64,000 nucleotides of DNA, taken from assembly GCA_037447655.1 (NCBI GenBank), contig JBBHKE010002414.1, positions 1 to 64,000 on the forward strand. Reading direction: 5' to 3'. The first letter of the stretch is position 1. Every line of letters begins with the position of its first letter. This document shows, piece after piece, positions 1 to 10,844 of this stretch. The position numbers and the translations under genes are program-made. The DNA is from Zygnema cylindricum. Taxonomy: Eukaryota > Streptophyta > Zygnematophyceae > Zygnematales > Zygnemataceae. Under the pieces are notes generated by a model, which was not told where the DNA came from, searched no databases, and saw only the letters and a list, made by a program, of their open reading frames with translations.

Positions 1-226
1 GCGAATAATTATTACGCCACACATCTTTTTACACTAAAATATGAACGATCTTATCCTGGAATTCCCACGTCCATATACCACACTATTCAATAATATCATA
101 AAATAGAATTATGAGCGCTAATTCTTTAGAATCGACGTTAACATTATTAATTCTCTTTCGGGTTTTGAAATCAATATTTCGGGGCGCCGATATAGAGTTC
201 ATAACGCTAACAACGATTATTGGTGT
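1..226. mobile_element. TIR element (MITE family A), cut by the window start
   Basis: The right end reads as an inverted copy of the CACCGCGAATCGTTATTAGC terminus seen in complete copies near 9261 and 56231, and the internal motif giving a genome-like GCGCCGATATAGAGTTC is shared with them. The left end begins a few bases inside the terminus, so the element is essentially complete but clipped by the window edge. It has no coding capacity. Confidence 0.6.
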
Positions 227-277
227 ACTGTTCATATGCAACATTCGATAATTATTCGCCGCCATTGTCGCTTCTTA

Positions 278-1082
278 GGGTACTTTCACATGTAACCGAA
301 ACTTAGTGTTGCTACTTTGTTTTTTAGATAAGATTATCCGTACAATTTTCAGAGCATTCCGATGTAAACGAAAAAAAATTATCACTTTAAAATGTGACTT
401 ACGTAGACGTGTACGAAACTTTGTGACAGATGAAGTGGTACAGAAAATGAGGCGAAACTTCCACCCGGCTACAATTTGAGGCGGTTTCTCCCCACGCTGT
501 TAAACTTTTGTGACTTCATAATGTCCGTACGCCACATTGTCGACGTGTTGAAATCTTAAAAAACCTTTCTCTGTCGCACAAATATGATGTTTTTTTTTTT
601 TCTTCCCAATTGCCAACAGGTGGCCAATTTTTTCATACGCCGTGTGTGAAGACACGTGTGTTTGAGAGAGACGACCCCTGTACGAAAATCAGCGCACAGA
701 AAACAATATGCACAAGCTAGAAACGTGCAGTGATTTTTTAGGGTACTCTGCGCACAAAAATTGTAGAAAAGTTCTGACACGTGCGACAACATCTCTCTAT
801 TCGCTTTCCTTTTCGGACTATATTTAAAATCACCTCGCGAGGTGATTTGAAATAAATTTTTATCATGTGATGGAAGGACGCGAAAAAGGGTGAAATGCGT
901 CAAACGACAAAATGCATCGCGCTAGACGACATACTACTGTACGTATAAAGTTTCACGGGAATGCAACTTGTTCGGTAATAATTTTTCTTTTTTGGTACGG
1001 CTGTTAATTTTCACGTTTTTTTCTAAGTTGTGTAAGAAAATGACATGAAATAACTGTAACCTTAGCACATGTGAAAGTACCC
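278..1082. mobile_element. Harbinger-like non-autonomous TIR element (family F, copy 1)
   Basis: The termini GGGTACTTTCACATGT and ACATGTGAAAGTACCC are inverted repeats. They are flanked by a perfect TTA target duplication (275-277 and 1083-1085), as expected of PIF/Harbinger or Tourist-like elements. A perfect 16-bp palindrome TCACCTCGCGAGGTGA lies at 830-845. No transposase is visible; ORFs inside are AT-rich noise. Relatives lie near 1478, 46624, 48531 and 58079. Confidence 0.8.
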
Positions 1083-1477
1083 TTAGTACTCGAATCTAAT
1101 CTTTGAAGTACTCAAATGTGGGGAGTACCGTAATGTACATTATTATTCCTCTTTTTTAGATACACGTGTGAGAAATGTGTGTCATAACCGGTAATAATGG
1201 GATATTTTAAAAGATCACATACATAAGAATTATTGAAGAGGAAGTTTACATTTTGTGACACTAGAAACAAAGGGAGATCAGTTTATTTGGCCTTATAAAT
1301 TGCCAGAACAACGAAGAATCTCTATATTTTTATTGTTTCCAATCCGGGAACAATGTTTATTATAGCGTCAAAAAATGATTATGCCACCTGTCCTGATTTG
1401 AGGTGCCAAAGTCTAGTATTGAAACTAGTACTTTCCTACGGTACATTTGTCATGACATGATGATTGCATGTGACTAG

Positions 1478-2403
1478 GGGTACTTTCGCATGTAATCGAA
1501 ACTTTAGTCTTATAACTTTGTTTTTACCGAAGATTCTCCGTACTACTTTCAGAACATTTGTATGTAAAGAAATGAAATCGTTACTTTAGATGGTGATGGA
1601 TGTAGACGTGGGCATAATTTGTGACGGTTGTAGAAGATTACAAAACTCGCGAGAATTGATGACGTCTACATAATAGCGACGGTTGTAGACGTCCAGATAC
1701 TTGTGACATTGCAGACGTTTAGGGTTTGTGACATTTTGACGTCACGCTCAAATTATTACAGCTTCGATGTCACAAATTCTAAATTTTTTCGCCATGTTTT
1801 CTTTCTCACCCTACTTGCTATCAAAATACGGCCAAACATAGTCAAAAAAATCGTTTTTAAAGATCTTTTATTTGATACCATTATTGACGCTTTCAATTCA
1901 GGAATTGTGAGATAGACGCGGTAGTGGGAGAGGGGGAGAGAGAGAGGCGTTTTCATGGACTTCGCTTTTGCGAAATGGCGTCCGTTGGTGGAGACCCCTC
2001 CATCGCCCTTGTACTTAAAAAATCACACGGAAAAAAGTCATGCACAGGCTGAAAACGTGCAGTGGGTTTTTTTTGGTACTACGGGCACAAAAAATGTCAA
2101 AAACTTCCGACACTTGCGACAGCATCTGCCTATTCGCTCACCTCATGGAACTTTATTCGAGGTGATTTTATATATAGTTTGAAGATGAGCTGAAAGGACG
2201 CGAAAGTGGGTCGAAATGAGCTAAACGACAAACTCAATCGCGCTAAACTACAAACTTCAGTACATGTAAAGTTTCAAGGTAACGCAACTTGTACGGCTGT
2301 AATTCCAATTTTCTGGTGCAGCTGCGGATTTTCTCGTTTTTTTCTAAGTTATGGAGGAAAAGGACAGAAAATAACCGTAACTTTAGCACATGCGAAATTA
2401 CCC
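1478..2403. mobile_element. Harbinger-like TIR element (family F, copy 2)
   Basis: Termini GGGTACTTTCGCATGT and ACATGCGAAATTACCC match copy 1. The flanks (TAG and TAA) do not form a clean duplication. The element is diverged, and the central palindrome is degraded near 2140-2165. The stretch 1086-1477 before it holds no recognisable gene. Confidence 0.7.
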
Positions 2404-2641
2404 TAAATCATAATCCAACTGTGATATTATCTTGTACCTTTTATGACTGAATTTTCTTCAATTATAAAATTTACGTCGTTCTGAAAAGTTTGGGTGGCGT
2501 ACGTCGTCTTTGAGTGCCACGTAACTGAGAAGATTGCGGCCAATAACTAGGGAAAGCGTCATAACACCCAACCGGCGTACGAACTCGTACAGCTTGGGTG
2601 GCGGTTAATAATTCATTAATTTGTTGTCTGCCGTAACGGTA

Positions 2642-2822
2642 CACCGTATCTCGCTATTACTGTAGTGTTAATGTTTTCTTCATTTCTTCCGTACACACAC
2701 GTCAAATTGTGGATCTGACGGTTGCGATTGAAAGGTAAGATGGCTCAGCTTCCGATTGGCGGTCTCAAATTGAGAATCGGAAGTGGCAAAAAAATCATCA
2801 ATACTAATAGCGATATACGGTG
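2642..2822. mobile_element. Small MITE, family C, copy 1
   Basis: It starts CACCGTATCTCGCTATTA and ends TAATAGCGATATACGGTG. TA precedes it. The interior contains the family-C signature GACGGTTGCGATTGAAAG and CCGATTGGCGGTCTC, also found near 14100, 18890, 31940, 41130 and 52510. Confidence 0.7.
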
Positions 2823-3332
2823 AGCTGTACAGGACTGCACAGGACTGTAGCGATAGAATTTTGTAGAGATTCTATTAATTTGAAATAATTAGAGCGTTCT
2901 TTTAAATGATGACTGCTCCACTGTCTGCCTGCCACGTGGAATAGGGTGCATCTGTTATGTATGCGATTTCCAGCGTCATGTACAGCTGGTTTTGTCGGGA
3001 TGTGGGGAGATAGATCTGAAATATCCTTTCGGATTAAAAGCATGTCAGCTGGCGCCACCTGTGAAGGAACTACAGTACAGAACTGTACCTCCAGTATTTA
3101 CTGCACCTCCAGCATTCTACTGTAGGTGCGGTAATCTACCGGTAATGTGGTCACGGTTACATGCTCAGTGTTTCTGCAATTTCCATGAAAGTGCCCTTTC
3201 CAGCTTCTGAGAAGGCGCAGAAAAGCCGACAAAAATATATGCCCACAAAAAAAGGTAGATCACACGTCAAGATTCACTATTCAAAATTGCAATACAATAG
3301 CACATTAAATAGCGTTTCCGCGAAATTGTGCA

Positions 3333-3640
3333 AACAAGTAAAGATACGCATCCTCGCATACACACAGCGACGTACACACGAAAAATTACGCGAATCGTAT
3401 ACAGGGGACATAATATGTGGGAAGCTTTTAATTCAGGCTACTGCGCCACTTGTCAAGTTTTAAGACCACATAAACTGTAGATCTGACGGTCCAGATTGAA
3501 TTTATGAACACAAGCAAAAATACGCATCCTCGCATACACGGAGACGTATACACGGAAACATTTTTACGCGGACACGTATACTTGGACATAATAAGCCGAA
3601 AGATTTGAATTCAGGTCGCTCCGCCATTTGTCAAGTTTTT
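3333..3640. repeat. Two direct repeats of about 128 bp
   Basis: A segment at about 3333-3460, starting CAAGTAAAGATACGCATCC and ending in a GCCACTTGTCAAGTTTT-like end, recurs in direct orientation at about 3512-3640 with many substitutions. The spacing is about 179 bp. No gene is recognised from 2823 to 4436; short ORFs there have no recognisable domain. Confidence 0.6.
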
Positions 3641-4436
3641 TTGTCCCTGCCGCCCTCGTTGTTGTCCGCAAGTTCTTCAGAAAGATTCGGATCCACGTGT
3701 TTGTCTCTCTAGCAAGCCGAGAATTTTTAAAACGCTTGTTATTGGCTAAAGTCTGCGATTGTTTTGAGCTAGTGTACACAGTAGCCACGTAAATATAGAG
3801 GTTGTGCCACAGGTGGAGGAAAACACGAGATATTTTTTTTCCTTGTAGACGTGCGGCTGTCCGTGCGACTCTCGAACCGAACTTCGCACGGTCTGAATCG
3901 AGAATATAAAACTAATACCAAAAACCAAATCCCAATCGGACGGTCAGGATCGTATCCACAAAATACGGAAGTGAATTGGCATGCGTTTCCTGTCTGGCAA
4001 CAAAAACAAAGTACGATCGACGGTCACGATCCCGCCTGAAATACTAGGAGGTACAACAAGAAAGTCGCAATAAAGTTCACGCGCCATTCTTAAGAAAAAA
4101 ACTTCGTTTTACTTATTGCCAGTATTCTCCAATTGTCGACAAGGAAATTGAAACCGCAGTACTTTTTTAAGTACGGAAGTTCCAGCAGGTATTGAATAGA
4201 TAATCTTACTTGGCAAGCTGCAGACTTCTCCGCTAGTTTATCTTCTTTTGGTCTTCCTTACAAGCTTCAAGAAAGTTATTTAATTTTTCAAAAGACTCGT
4301 TTGGAAAATAAAAACTTATAAATTCTCCTGCAGAAAAAGCTGTCAACAGTTACAATTGTAGCAAAATTTTGATATTTCGACTCTTAAATTTGGTTGAAAA
4401 TCGTCAAGTTCTGAAATTTCTCGACTTTTGTGAAAA

Positions 4437-4715
4437 ATGGCTGCTGTTGTCGCTGCAGTGATTGAGTTAAGGAACAGAAATAAAACAGGTGTAAAGAAAA
4501 TACCTAAGGAAGAGGCGAATCCTTTCAACCTGAACAAAAAAAGTAGAGGAGTGAAGAAGGAGAGTAACAATCCTTATAATTTAAAGAGCAATAATGGACC
4601 TCATAAAACGTATAACTGTGGAAATGTGGACGAAGATAAAGATACCGGCTTCTCAAATCCCTGTTTTCACTCTCAGCCTTCTCCTTCTCCTAGTTACTAC
4701 AGTCGAGACACCTAG
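4437..4715 (+). CDS. Possible small basic protein, 92 aa, function unknown
   Basis: I do not recognise this protein. The ATG sits in a good context (AAAAATGGC), and a TATA-like TTATAAA lies about 120 bases upstream at 4316. The product begins with a short Ala/Val stretch (MAAVVAAVIELRNRNK). It then carries two related segments, NPFNLNKKSRGVKKE and NPYNLKSNNG, followed by a Ser/Pro-rich end. Nearby sequence is AT-rich and not obviously transposon-derived. It could be a real small gene, one exon of a larger gene, or a chance ORF. Length and composition alone do not decide. Confidence 0.3.
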   Translation: MAAVVAAVIELRNRNKTGVKKIPKEEANPFNLNKKSRGVKKESNNPYNLKSNNGPHKTYNCGNVDEDKDTGFSNPCFHSQPSPSPSYYSRDT

Positions 4716-5814
4716 TTTTTTGATAATCTGAGGACAACCTTTTTAATTTTTTTTTTGCTTTGTCTTTTTATATTTAATCTAGATACCTTTTTCTTATCTA
4801 GATTTTTTGGTTGAGGAGGCTCTAGTTAAGAGCTGACGATTTAAATGGCGAAAAAGCTGTCTTATTTTGTTTTATAAAATTTGTACATATAAAGGTAGAA
4901 AATGTTACAATAATTTATTCGAAGATGAACGAATATTTGCTTTGAAATATTTGTTTGCAACTGAAGTTTCTATGGTGGCATCGCCTCTGATTCGTGAGGA
5001 TTACATGTTAAAAAAAAGAGAAAAACCATGGTTATTTGGTATGCCCTGGATGTCTTTTTTGTATGTTTTAAGTTATTGAATTTATGAGATAAATGTCCTC
5101 TTTTTTCCTATGCTATGAAAAAAAGGGAAAAGTCTATGGTTATCTAGTTTCCTCCGGATAATTCTGTCAATTCTGAATGTATGAGAATTTTTTGGACTTT
5201 TTTGAAATCCTTTTCTTGAATTTAACTGATGAGATATTTGCCCTCTTGTTCCTGGACGGTAAATTTGTCTAGATGACTTGATGGAAATGGCAAGTTCACT
5301 TCCAGAGTTTTCTAGGGTGTAAGTTAAGCTATAATTTTGAGTAATTCATACTTGTTGTATGTTTTTCAGTTGAAAGAAGTAATGCTTTAAAACATTGAAA
5401 CGGAGGAGTTGTTAAGGATACATTTCTTGAAATTAGGATAAAGGTGTATCTCTTTGATAAATCTTACCGTCAATCTTTGGCTTAAATCGTACATTAAATG
5501 TCGATTCATCACAGAAATTTTCCATCAGGGCACTGGAAATAAATAAATCAAAAATAGAGTAGAAAAAAGAAAGGCGATATTGAAATCCTCCATTGTCTTT
5601 CTACAACTGCAACAGATAATCTCGAAATAGAATTGCGCCAGTGAATCAGGTTCAATTGATGCCTCAACCTGCAAGGGAGGAAATACAATTTCATTCAGGT
5701 GAGCAAACCAAGTCACGATATGGTGCTTGTTCCCATGTAAAGTGTAGAGGTACTGTTACGTCAAATACTGTTATGTCAAAGTTTACTAAAGTCACTTCCC
5801 GCTTCGTGAAAATG
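4716..5814. other. AT-rich stretch without a recognised gene
   Basis: Only short, low-quality ORFs are present. The 70-codon plus-strand ORF at 4867-5079 has no recognisable domain. No RNA gene or clear repeat was found here. Confidence 0.5.
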
Positions 5815-6035
5815 GCGTAAATTGTGTATTTGTGGGTAGCGCATATCAGTTAACTCTTGCAGTTAAGAAGCGATAATGTTGAGCCTGTGTTCGAATGGTA
5901 GAAATAGATTAAAATGGAAAGAAATTGTTCATAAACAAATTAACCCTCAAAATAAATGATTAAAACGGGAATGCACAATCATTGTACCCTTTATCCATGT
6001 AGCAAATGAAAGTGTGAGAGAAAAAGACATGTGAC

Positions 6036-6431
6036 GTGCCAGTGAGAATGCAAGAACATGTAGGTAATGAGCATATTGTAGGCGTGTATGCAGTGTTTAA
6101 TCCACCATGCGGAAAAGCTACTGTAAGACCCACTGCAGCTAGGGCCCAAGAAACAGCAGAGCAACGCGATAAACGATTACGCAAAGACTGTGAGAGAAAG
6201 AGAGCGAAACGCGCAACAGGTCAACGGGATGAGGGTGAATTAACAAAGGCACGTCGAAATGACGCGCAACGAGCTGCTGCTAAACGTGCGCGTGAGACCC
6301 CAGAACAGCGAGAACAACGGCTATGTAAAGATCGTGAAAGAAAGCGAGCAAAAGGTGTGTTTATGTTGCTTGCCAAACCACCATGTGATTGTTGTACCCA
6401 TGTAGAGTGTATTGCTACTGTTTACGTATAA
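6036..6431 (+). pseudogene. Helitron N-terminal ETPEQRE-repeat protein fragment, copy 1
   Basis: The frame begins with GTG where the sister copy at 7504 has ATG, so the start codon appears lost. Two motif repeats are visible, QETAEQRDKRLRKDCERKR and RETPEQREQRLCKDRERKR, highly basic and charged as in Helitron-associated proteins. After the second repeat the frame runs into a 70-bp sequence also found at about 7013 and 8297, giving an unrelated Cys-containing tail. It is therefore a remnant, not a functional gene. Confidence 0.6.
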
Positions 6432-6473
6432 TGCATTACTAGCGATGCGGAAGCGATTACAAGTACCAGTCGA

Positions 6474-6749
6474 AAATGTCCAATACAAGTAGGATTTGCA
6501 ATGACAATTAACAAGGCAAAAGGACAATTAATACACCACCTTGGTTGGTATTTGCTGCAATCAGTGTTCGCACACGGACAACTATATGTTGCATTCTCGC
6601 GAGTCACTTCTCGGGCAAATGTAAATTTATTAATTGAAGAATTGATACTTGAAGATGAAAAAGGAACATATACGAAGAATATTGTTTACACTTTGTTGTA
6701 TAGGTTCTATCATTTTATACATAAGTTTTACACAAGCTATGTAGGTTAA
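6474..6749 (+). pseudogene. PIF1-type helicase C-terminal fragment of a Helitron
   Basis: The translated frame carries GFAMTINKAKGQ, matching the Helitron/PIF1 motif with consensus AMTINKSQGQ. It then carries FAHGQLYVAFSRVTSR, matching the HGQLYVALSRV motif VI. These are the last conserved helicase motifs of Helitron Rep-Hel proteins. The Rep domain and helicase motifs I-IV are absent, so the fragment cannot be active. Identification of the family is strong; boundaries are approximate. Confidence 0.85.
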
Positions 6750-7289
6750 AATTTCAAATGCATGTCGTATAAAAAAAACGAATACAAGTAGGAAATATAG
6801 TTAAAAAAATTGACAACTTTTGCAATAATTAGACATAGAAGTTTCGAAAGCAATGTCTTTAAATGGTTTTAGAGTTGTGAAAAATTGTCATCAAAAATAC
6901 CCATTTAATCTAGGTTGGGTTATTCTTGTTATCAAGTGAGCTATATATATTTATATACTTCTACACATTTATGGTTGCCACTCTATTAAATCTTACAAAT
7001 GACATTATTGCGGTATGTGTGCATTTTTGCTGTTCATCAAAACACCCTATGGTTGTTGTTCCCGCGTATGTTGTATAAAGACTCTTTACAATCCTTTGTA
7101 CTTCTTTGTTATATCATTTGAAATAAGATCTACTTTTTCATGTAATGGAAAACAAAACACAAACCATGCCTATGTAACGTGCATTGGTTTTTTAGTTACC
7201 AAAGTCATGTAAGTTTACAAGATATCCTGCTCGGTCTTTAGACTTTTCCTATTTTATTGTAGGCTCGATTCGTAAAAGTGGTGCAAAAC

Positions 7290-8375
7290 ATTTAATTGTG
7301 AGTAGCGTACATTAGTTAACTCCTGTGGCTTCAAATGCCAATTAGGCGATAGGGTAGAAACGGTAGAAGTGGAGCAGAATGTAGAGAAGTTATTTAAAAA
7401 TAATGCATACTCTAAAATTAATTACTGAAATAATAAAGATTATGATGATTAAACCCTTAATTTATATGGCAAAAGAAAGCGTGCCAAAAAAAAGCCTTAA
7501 GGCATGCCTGTGCAAATACAAAAATATGAAGGTAATGAGCACATTGTAATACTTGGTGCAGCGTCCAATCCCCAACGTGGACAAGCTACCGAAAGACCTG
7601 CTGCAACTAACACCAAGGAGTCAACGGAACAACGGGAGGAACGGTTACGCAAAGACCGCGAACAAAAGCGAGCGAAACGCACAAGTGAACAAGCCGGAGA
7701 ACAAGGCCAGCCATCACAGTCATCACATTCAAGACGCAATGACATAAAACGAGTTGTTACCAAACGGGCACGAGAGACCCCAGAACAGCGGGAAAAACGT
7801 CTACGCAAGGATCGTGAAAGAAAGCGAGCAAAACGTGGGTTTAAGGATGTTAGCGACGGTGAGGAGGCAAGTACGAAACTTCAAGAGATAGAAACAAAAC
7901 TTGAGATGGATGTAAGGTCAAAAAAAAATGAAGAACACTTTGCACAACTCCATAGAATTGATGTAGAACGAAATTATGTTCACAACTACGACCACGACTG
8001 TGACAATTACTATGACCGCGACAACAACCGCGACTACGACAGCGACCACGACCACGACAGTGACCACTACCGTGACCACGATTACGACGATGACCACACC
8101 GACACCGACTAGGTAACTTTTAAAGTAGGCGCGGGTCGCTGGCAGAAATACATTATGTGAAAAATGGTTATCAAAAATATACATTTAATCTTAGTTGGTG
8201 TATTCCTGTTGTAAAGTAAGCTGCCTATTTTTATAAGCTTCTGGACATTTATGTTTGCCTCATTATTATACCTTACGCATGGCATTCTTGCGATTTGGAA
8301 GTGTTTGTGTTTGTGTTGTTCATCAAAACACCCTACGGTTGTTGTTCCCATGTACATTGTACAGCGACTCTTTAG
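7290..8375 (+). mobile_element. Helitron-derived copy 2 (tandem to copy 1)
   Basis: It starts with the same AGTAGCG...TTAGTTAACTC segment as copy 1. It carries the longer ETPEQRE ORF (7504-8112) but lacks the helicase fragment. It ends with the shared right segment (about 8157-8375: TTATCAAAAATATACATTTAAT and CATCAAAACACCCTACGG). The two copies are in the same orientation, about 1.3-1.5 kb apart. Confidence 0.6.
7504..8112 (+). CDS. Helitron-type ETPEQRE-repeat protein with Asp/His/Tyr-rich tail, 202 aa
   Basis: The intact ORF begins at ATG 7504. Residues about 36-60 and 83-107 carry the two basic repeats (STEQREERLRKDREQKRAKR, RETPEQREKRLRKDRERKR) that occur upstream of Rep/helicase domains in Helitrons. 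From about residue 157 to the end the protein is almost only Asp, His, Tyr, Asn and Arg. This part is encoded by an imperfect GAC/CAC/TAC trinucleotide-like array at about 7985-8108, which looks like a simple-sequence expansion replacing the rest of the transposon protein. Nothing suggests enzymatic function. It is best read as a captured transposon ORF, possibly not expressed. Confidence 0.5.
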   Translation: MPVQIQKYEGNEHIVILGAASNPQRGQATERPAATNTKESTEQREERLRKDREQKRAKRTSEQAGEQGQPSQSSHSRRNDIKRVVTKRARETPEQREKRLRKDRERKRAKRGFKDVSDGEEASTKLQEIETKLEMDVRSKKNEEHFAQLHRIDVERNYVHNYDHDCDNYYDRDNNRDYDSDHDHDSDHYRDHDYDDDHTDTD

Positions 8376-8507
8376 ATAAAATGTATGTTGTAAAATTAAA
8401 TGTTGAAAACACAAAAGTATGAAAGTTTTATACTTTTTTAGGGCAAAACATAGCATGATGAAAAAGGGCACTCTCCATGCCTGTGTAATAAGCATGATGA
8501 AACTCCA

Positions 8508-9500
8508 TACCTTTGAGTTCAGATTCGATGGTCAATCCTTTGACTGACGAAATATTGTAACGATGGTGAAAAAAGTGTCGCGCTTCGACCGTCATAAAAA
8601 AAACAACAATTCACACGGCCGGCCAAGGTTTACTGTAGCAAAACTGCAGAAACCACACGTAAATAAAATTGTTGCGCGCAGGTACTTTCTCACTTCGGCA
8701 ACTGCCGCGCATGATAAAAGTGCACGAAAAAAGTAAAATGCGCACATAAAGACAAAAAGTACGCTCTTAAAGGACAATATTCCCACGTGACGAGGCGCGT
8801 TTTTATCATTTAGTTACATCGATATATCTACTCTGCTACGTTTTTTTTATCTTTGTACGAAGTTTATTTCGTTTGGTGCGAGTTAATTTATCCATATGAC
8901 GCTTTCCTTTAACTTGTGTCTAAGTTCAACGTAACGTTTCGCGATCACATTCCATTTTTGCAGCTAAGTTAAATGTCAGTATGTGCTCTCACAGTGGAGC
9001 TCACGTGAAGTGAAAAACTCACTGCGCGCTGATATTTTATTTACATGTGGTTGCCGCAGTTTTGTTACCCGTAAACTTTGGCCGGTTGTGTGAATTGTTT
9101 TTTTTTATGACGGTCGACGTTCGCAAGCGCGACACTTTTTTAACCGTGGTTACAATATTTTGCCAGTCAAAGTTGTTCGACGGATTAACTGTTAAATCTG
9201 AACTCAAAGGTACATAGCTTGTACTAATCTGTACTTCAAATGTACAATTTTTGAAAACTACACCGCGAATTGTTATTAGCGTTATGAACTCTATATCGGC
9301 ACCCCAAAATTTTGACATTAATACCTTAAATAGAATAAACTACACTATTTAAGGACGTGGACCATAATCTGCCACGTCTCCTGGCACTAAATTAGAATCA
9401 ATGACGCTAATTTTTTCTTTACACTAATAATTTCTCAGCGCTAATAACGATTCGCGGTGCACTTGCGCGCAGCAAAAATTGTCTCTGCGATTAGCAATTC
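8508..9500. mobile_element. Long-TIR element, family B, copy 1
   Basis: The left arm (from about 8508, CTTTGAGTTCAGATTCGA) and right arm (to about 9212, TCTGAACTCAAAGGTACA) are long inverted repeats sharing blocks such as AATATTGTAACGA and its complement. The right arm continues to GCAATTCC near 9500 and is interrupted by a 199-bp MITE at 9261-9459. The left terminus seems truncated relative to the copy at 43720-45187. No transposase is recognised. Confidence 0.65.
9261..9459. mobile_element. MITE family A, 199 bp, inserted in element B copy 1
   Basis: Termini CACCGCGAATTGTTATTAGC and GCTAATAACGATTCGCGGTG form near-perfect TIRs. TA immediately precedes it. The interior holds the family palindrome GACGTGGACCATAATCTGCCACGTC-like core around 9353-9380. 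An empty site at about 45140 (right arm of element B copy 2) shows the insertion point. Confidence 0.85.
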
Positions 9501-10844
9501 CTTTGATAAATTTTGGTACGATTGAATTTACTAAACAAGGTTTGGTCATCATGGTTCATTTGCCTGGCAAAAATTCACCAGAAATTTTAGCATTTTTTTA
9601 AGTTTGAAAAGTGCGCACAATTTCTCAAACCTAAACAAGGCGGTGAATAGAAAGGCTGGAAATTTGTAAATTATGTGACATATGGTAGTGCCATGTTGAC
9701 GCAGCTATATTGTATGTGAGTCAGTAGTTTGTACAAACTGTAGGTACATGTCATATTTCTGACCGCTTCTAGTTTTCACACAAACTTTTGAACCTCAGCA
9801 TTGACATTTATAAATATTCTGTGCCTTAGCATATATTTTCGCTTTTTTTTCAAAAACAAAGTCTCGTTTGATTCTACTTTTGTTTCCAATTTCTATCCAG
9901 GAGTAAAACGCCTGAAAAGAGGCACAACTTTTTCAGACATGCACAGCTCATTGCTTTAAAATCGAGGTTCATAATTTAACTGCACCTCATCTTTGGATGT
10001 ACATGTAGTAAACGCTTTACAATCTAGTACCCTACATTTGTAAATTATGAATTTTACTCTGAGAGAAAAATTTCCAGGCTTACAAAATAACATTTTGAGT
10101 TATGTTGAAAAAACCTGATTTTTTGTAGAACAGTAAAAAGTGCATAGATTGTCAGGATTTTTGAACAATTATAGCTAGCAGCCAATGAACTTCCGGATGC
10201 AAAATTCACAGCCAACGAAATTTAAGATTAACATTATGGTGGCGAATTTCAAGGTTCTCAAAATTATCTCAATGCAACATTAGAAACATAAGATTTTCCA
10301 AACATAAGATGAGGCTTTCCACAAGCAGCAGTAAAACCTATTACCAGAACCAAGAGTGAAGCGTCGCCCTGATGAAAGCTAAAACAGGACACTGAAATGT
10401 TCATCTCACTATGTTTTATTCGACAGACATTTTAATTGTTACTGAAATGGAAATTTAGAATTGCTGCTTTCCTTTCATGAGGCATTACTGCGATTTTGGA
10501 TTCTTGTTAATATTGTCAGTTTATCAACCAATATGAACAATTCATTGAACGTCAAGAATTACAACATGGTGGCGAATCACAGCAAGAACATAGAACACAT
10601 TACACGAAAAGACAAGTGTACGAAAGAAGAATACTACCATGCTTGCTCCTTTGTCAAGTTGCGGCCGGTGAAACTTCCGGCCTCGCTTTACTTACAGACA
10701 CCCTTGGGGCGTAACAAATGTACACGTCACAAAGTTCAATCAACCAAAAAGCGTACGGTACCCTCATGGTTCACATTGTCACACTGCTAACACCTTTATA
10801 AAAATATAAGTGCAAAACTATCCCTACGTCTATATGAGAACACT
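9501..10844. other. AT-rich stretch without a recognised gene
   Basis: No domain-bearing ORF, RNA gene or clear TIR element was recognised. The part nearest 10844 is the 3' flank of the minus-strand LHCA3 gene and may contain its 3' UTR. Confidence 0.5.

Larger units (their letters stand above)
5815..7085 (+). mobile_element. Helitron-derived copy 1 (decayed)
   Basis: This copy shares its left flank (GTAGCGCATATCAGTTAACTC, compare 7300), an RxRETPEQRE-type ORF and its right segment (about 6880-7085) with a second copy at about 7290-8375. It also holds a fragment with PIF1-type helicase motifs at 6474-6749. N-terminal repeats of the ETPEQRE type together with a PIF1 helicase are a known combination in eukaryotic Helitrons. 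Exact termini (TC/CTRR with a 3' hairpin) were not established. Confidence 0.6.

Noticed and set aside
7918-8184. Val-rich minus-strand ORF that looks like a membrane protein
   Set aside because: Antisense translation of the GAC/CAC array in the Helitron-derived ORF.
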